Shown here one piece after another: positions 61,980 through 64,000 of a DNA stretch of 64,000 nt (its first letter is position 1; each line of letters opens with the position of its first letter). The notes under the pieces are model-generated. The model was not told the DNA's origin. It searched no databases and was given only the letters and a program-made list of their open reading frames with translations. This DNA is from Luteitalea pratensis (GTDB taxonomy: Bacteria > Acidobacteriota > Vicinamibacteria > Vicinamibacterales > Vicinamibacteraceae). The translations under genes and the position numbers were made by a program. The stretch lies in assembly GCF_001618865.1 (NCBI RefSeq), contig NZ_CP015136.1:6793001-6857000 (forward strand). The letters are read 5' to 3'.

Positions 61980-63254
61980 TCAGGCGCGGCGACGGGCGGC
62001 GGCACGCCTGCCCGTCCGGGTGCCGCCAGCCTCGATCAGGGCGATGAGACGGTCCACCGCTTCCTGCACGAACGCCGGATCCTCGGCGTGCAACGGTCGC
62101 TCGACGATCTCGATCGTCGTCGGTACCGCCGCCTTCAGGGCCGTGAAGTACGCGCGATCGTCTTTCGGATCGTTCAACGGCCCGCCCGGCATCGCGTAGC
62201 TGCCCGTCCCGAGGGTCGGGATCATCAGGACGGCATTGCCGCGCGTGGACTGGAGTCGCGCACCGACCTCTCGCGCCACCATCTTCAGTTCCTTCGCGTT
62301 CAGCCGCGGCGCGAGCACCACTTCGTTGTGCCACACATGCTTGTGCTCCTTCCAGCGCTCCGGCAGCTGGTGCGGCACTGACACGAGGATGCCGAGATGC
62401 TCGGATCCGCCGGGACACAGGACCTGCGGCAGGCCCAGCGTTCCCGCCACCGACAGCCGTTCCTTGCCACCGGCGCGGAGACCGTGGAACAGCTCGTCGC
62501 TGATCTCGCCCATCGCGTAGTCGAAGACGGCACCGATGATGCCCTGCTTCATCATCAGCTCCATCGCGCGGCCACCGGTGCCGACGGCGTGGAACACGAT
62601 CGACTCGTAGCCGCGCTTCCGGAACAGCTCGATCGCGAGCATGGTCCCGCGCGTGAGTACGCCGAGGTTCGAGATGCCGATCAGCGGCCTGGCGCCCTTC
62701 GCGCGCGCCTTCACCGCCACCTTGACCTGCGCCATACCATGCGCGGCGCCGGCGGCGTTGGCGAGCACCTTGCGCATGAACGAGTTCAGGCCGAGGATGT
62801 CGCCGACCGAGAACATCATCGTGATGTCGGAGATGCCGACGTACGACGAGGTGTCGCCCGAGGCCACGGTGGAGACCATCACCTTCGGGACGCCGTACGG
62901 CAGGGCGCGCATCACGGCAGTGCATGCCGCCGTGCCCTGAAGTCCACCGAGCCCGATCACGCCGTGGACCTCGCCCCGTCCGATGCGCTGCAGCAGCAGC
63001 TTCGTGGCCCCGGCCGACATCACCGGCTGCGCGGCTTCACGCGACTTGCCGGCCTTGAGGGCAGCGAGGGCCGTGCCACCGGCGCGTGCGACCTGTGCCC
63101 GCGTGAGGTCCGCGGCCGTCACGGGCGCGTTCATCACGCCAATGTCCACCAGCAGTGCGCGGCTGCCCAGCGCCTCGAGCTGCTCGCGGAGGAACTCGGC
63201 CTCCTGCCCCTTCGTGTCGAGCGTCGCGAGGACGGCAATGACTTTCTTCGGCAT
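61980..63254 (-). CDS. UPF0261/Tm-1-like ATP-binding domain protein
   Basis: 424 residues. Starts MPKKVIAVLATLDTKGQEAE FLREQL, the UPF0261 signature. N-terminal Tm-1-like ATP-binding domain to ~185 (GVIGLGGLQGTAACTAVMRA, PKVMVSTVASGDTSSYVGIS, SDITMMFSVGDILGLN), then the C-terminal half (~200-405; LIGISNLGVLTRG, HAVGTGGRAMELMM, LNAKELKMVAREVGARL). Plant Tm-1, which blocks tobamovirus replication, shares this domain; the bacterial role is unknown. It starts 10 bp after the PEP-hydrolase-like stop, so both are co-expressed; fungal homologues are fused to that TIM barrel. Confidence 0.9.
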   Translation of the reverse strand: MPKKVIAVLATLDTKGQEAEFLREQLEALGSRALLVDIGVMNAPVTAADLTRAQVARAGGTALAALKAGKSREAAQPVMSAGATKLLLQRIGRGEVHGVIGLGGLQGTAACTAVMRALPYGVPKVMVSTVASGDTSSYVGISDITMMFSVGDILGLNSFMRKVLANAAGAAHGMAQVKVAVKARAKGARPLIGISNLGVLTRGTMLAIELFRKRGYESIVFHAVGTGGRAMELMMKQGIIGAVFDYAMGEISDELFHGLRAGGKERLSVAGTLGLPQVLCPGGSEHLGILVSVPHQLPERWKEHKHVWHNEVVLAPRLNAKELKMVAREVGARLQSTRGNAVLMIPTLGTGSYAMPGGPLNDPKDDRAYFTALKAAVPTTIEIVERPLHAEDPAFVQEAVDRLIALIEAGGTRTGRRAAARRRA

Positions 63255-63264
63255 CGTGGCTCCG

Positions 63265-64000
63265 TTACCGGTTGTCTGGGAAGCGAAGCGCCTGGAATTC
63301 CTTCGCCGCGGCCGAGACGGCGCGTTCGATCGGCAGGCGCTCGGTGGACGAGCCGGTCCAGAAGCCTTCGCAACTCGTGTGATCGAGGATGTACTGGGCG
63401 TCGGCCGGTGACTCCATCGCGGCCCCATGCGCCACGAGGATGATGTCGCTCTTGAGCCGGCGCAATTTCTCGTTGGCTTCCTCGGTGCGCCGCGCCGTCT
63501 CCTCGATCGTCTCGCCCGAGTCGTAGCCGCGCAGACCACCCTTGGTGGTACCGGCATGGAAGCAGAAGATGTCGGGCTGCGCGTCCTCCACCAGGCGCAT
63601 GCTGTCCTCTTCGTCGAAAGCCAGCCCGATCGTCACCATGTCCATCTCGCGTCCGAGCCTGAGCAGCTCGATCTCGTTCTGCAGGGTGATGCCGGCGCTC
63701 GTCAGCACCTTACGGATCTCGCTGCCCTTGTCTACGTAGGAAATCGACGGTCCGATGTTGGAGACCGAGTACACGCCCATGCGCAGGCAGTCGTCGAGCA
63801 CCATGCGCATGTCCTTGAGCGGATCGTTGGCATTGAGGCAGGCGCACACGAACGCGTCGCCCTTCATCGCCGGCATGATGTCCTCGCGGGTGTAGTCGAG
63901 GGTCTGCTTGTTGGAGTCGAGAATCGGCCAGAGCATCGACATCGTGCCCATGCCGTTGGCCCGCAGCCGCGCTCCAGAGAACGTGTTCACGCAATCGACG
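63265..64000 (-). CDS. Phosphoenolpyruvate-hydrolase-like TIM-barrel protein (5' end beyond window)
   Basis: 245 codons visible, cut at the right edge. Barrel strands and signatures: MSMLWPILDSNKQTLDY, GDAFVCACLNANDPLKDM, VYSVSNIGPSISYVD, LTSAGITLQNEIELLRLGRE, DIFCFHAGTTKGGLRGYDSG, GFWTGSSTERLPIE. These match the PEP-hydrolase (IGPS-like) family that accompanies UPF0261. A GTG at 63990 could start a short form, but family members begin ~60-80 residues earlier, so the real start is probably outside. Reaction unproven in most homologues. Confidence 0.85.
   Translation of the reverse strand, partial: VDCVNTFSGARLRANGMGTMSMLWPILDSNKQTLDYTREDIMPAMKGDAFVCACLNANDPLKDMRMVLDDCLRMGVYSVSNIGPSISYVDKGSEIRKVLTSAGITLQNEIELLRLGREMDMVTIGLAFDEEDSMRLVEDAQPDIFCFHAGTTKGGLRGYDSGETIEETARRTEEANEKLRRLKSDIILVAHGAAMESPADAQYILDHTSCEGFWTGSSTERLPIERAVSAAAKEFQALRFPDNR

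Overview
The window is GC-rich and densely coded. It carries gene families common in soil Acidobacteriota: secreted PD40/propeller proteins, VWFA exported proteins, ADOP (MacB-like) permeases with PadR regulators, a sigma factor beside kinase/nSTAND pieces, DUF1080 and PQQ-type proteins, and a UPF0261 plus PEP-hydrolase-like pair. I infer a member of Acidobacteriota, probably a Vicinamibacteria-like lineage. No rRNA or marker phylogeny is available here, so this is inference.

Region 1 (1-18 kb) looks like intact core genome. It holds a Mrp-type Fe-S carrier ATPase (cut by the window edge), small membrane proteins, a DnaJ-like protein with no functional J domain, a three-gene overlapping operon ending in AddB-like and AddA-like recombination helicase/nucleases, a secreted L-asparaginase, a block of 34-36 bp tandem repeats, a very large secreted propeller protein coupled to a small membrane protein, and a degenerate GGDEF-like protein. 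It ends at tRNA-Ala(GGC).

Region 2 (about 18.04-37.4 kb) is an accessory island that starts at the tRNA. A large serine recombinase ends inside the tRNA on the opposite strand. A decayed second copy (33.1-34.3 kb) and two shorter relics lie downstream. A 12-bp core shared by the tRNA 3' end and the recombinase 3' end suggests that the attachment site lies inside the recombinase gene. Cargo is mostly broken: IS3 and IS630 relics, a truncated Mrr-like endonuclease, a DUF4062-like fragment, terminase small subunit and capsid relics, a VWFA pseudogene and a decayed toxin-antitoxin pair. Genes that look intact are a subtilase, a cupredoxin-like protein, several small secreted or unknown proteins and one higBA-like toxin-antitoxin locus with a palindromic operator. 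Two strongly structured intergenic segments (19900-20040 and 20392-20463) also lie here.

Region 3 (37.5-51.3 kb) mixes intact genes (PAP2 phosphatase, MFS transporter, LysM-FecR protein plus CHASE2 hybrid kinase, and a 483-residue unknown protein) with fusion or deletion products. An 812-codon ORF joins a sigma factor, a kinase C-lobe piece, an nSTAND P-loop and an ABC permease. A second short ORF joins PadR to a permease C-terminus. DUF2182, DUF1326 and NAD-epimerase genes are broken by frameshift or deletion.

Region 4 (51.3-64 kb) is again intact: SGNH hydrolase, RsmH methyltransferase, PQQ-type propeller, DUF1080 protein, M28 and M20 peptidases, an acetylesterase, a VanZ-like membrane protein, and an operon of PEP-hydrolase-like enzyme, UPF0261 protein and alpha/beta hydrolase. 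I found no frameshift in regions 1 and 4, against about ten in regions 2-3. That favours real gene decay over random sequencing error.
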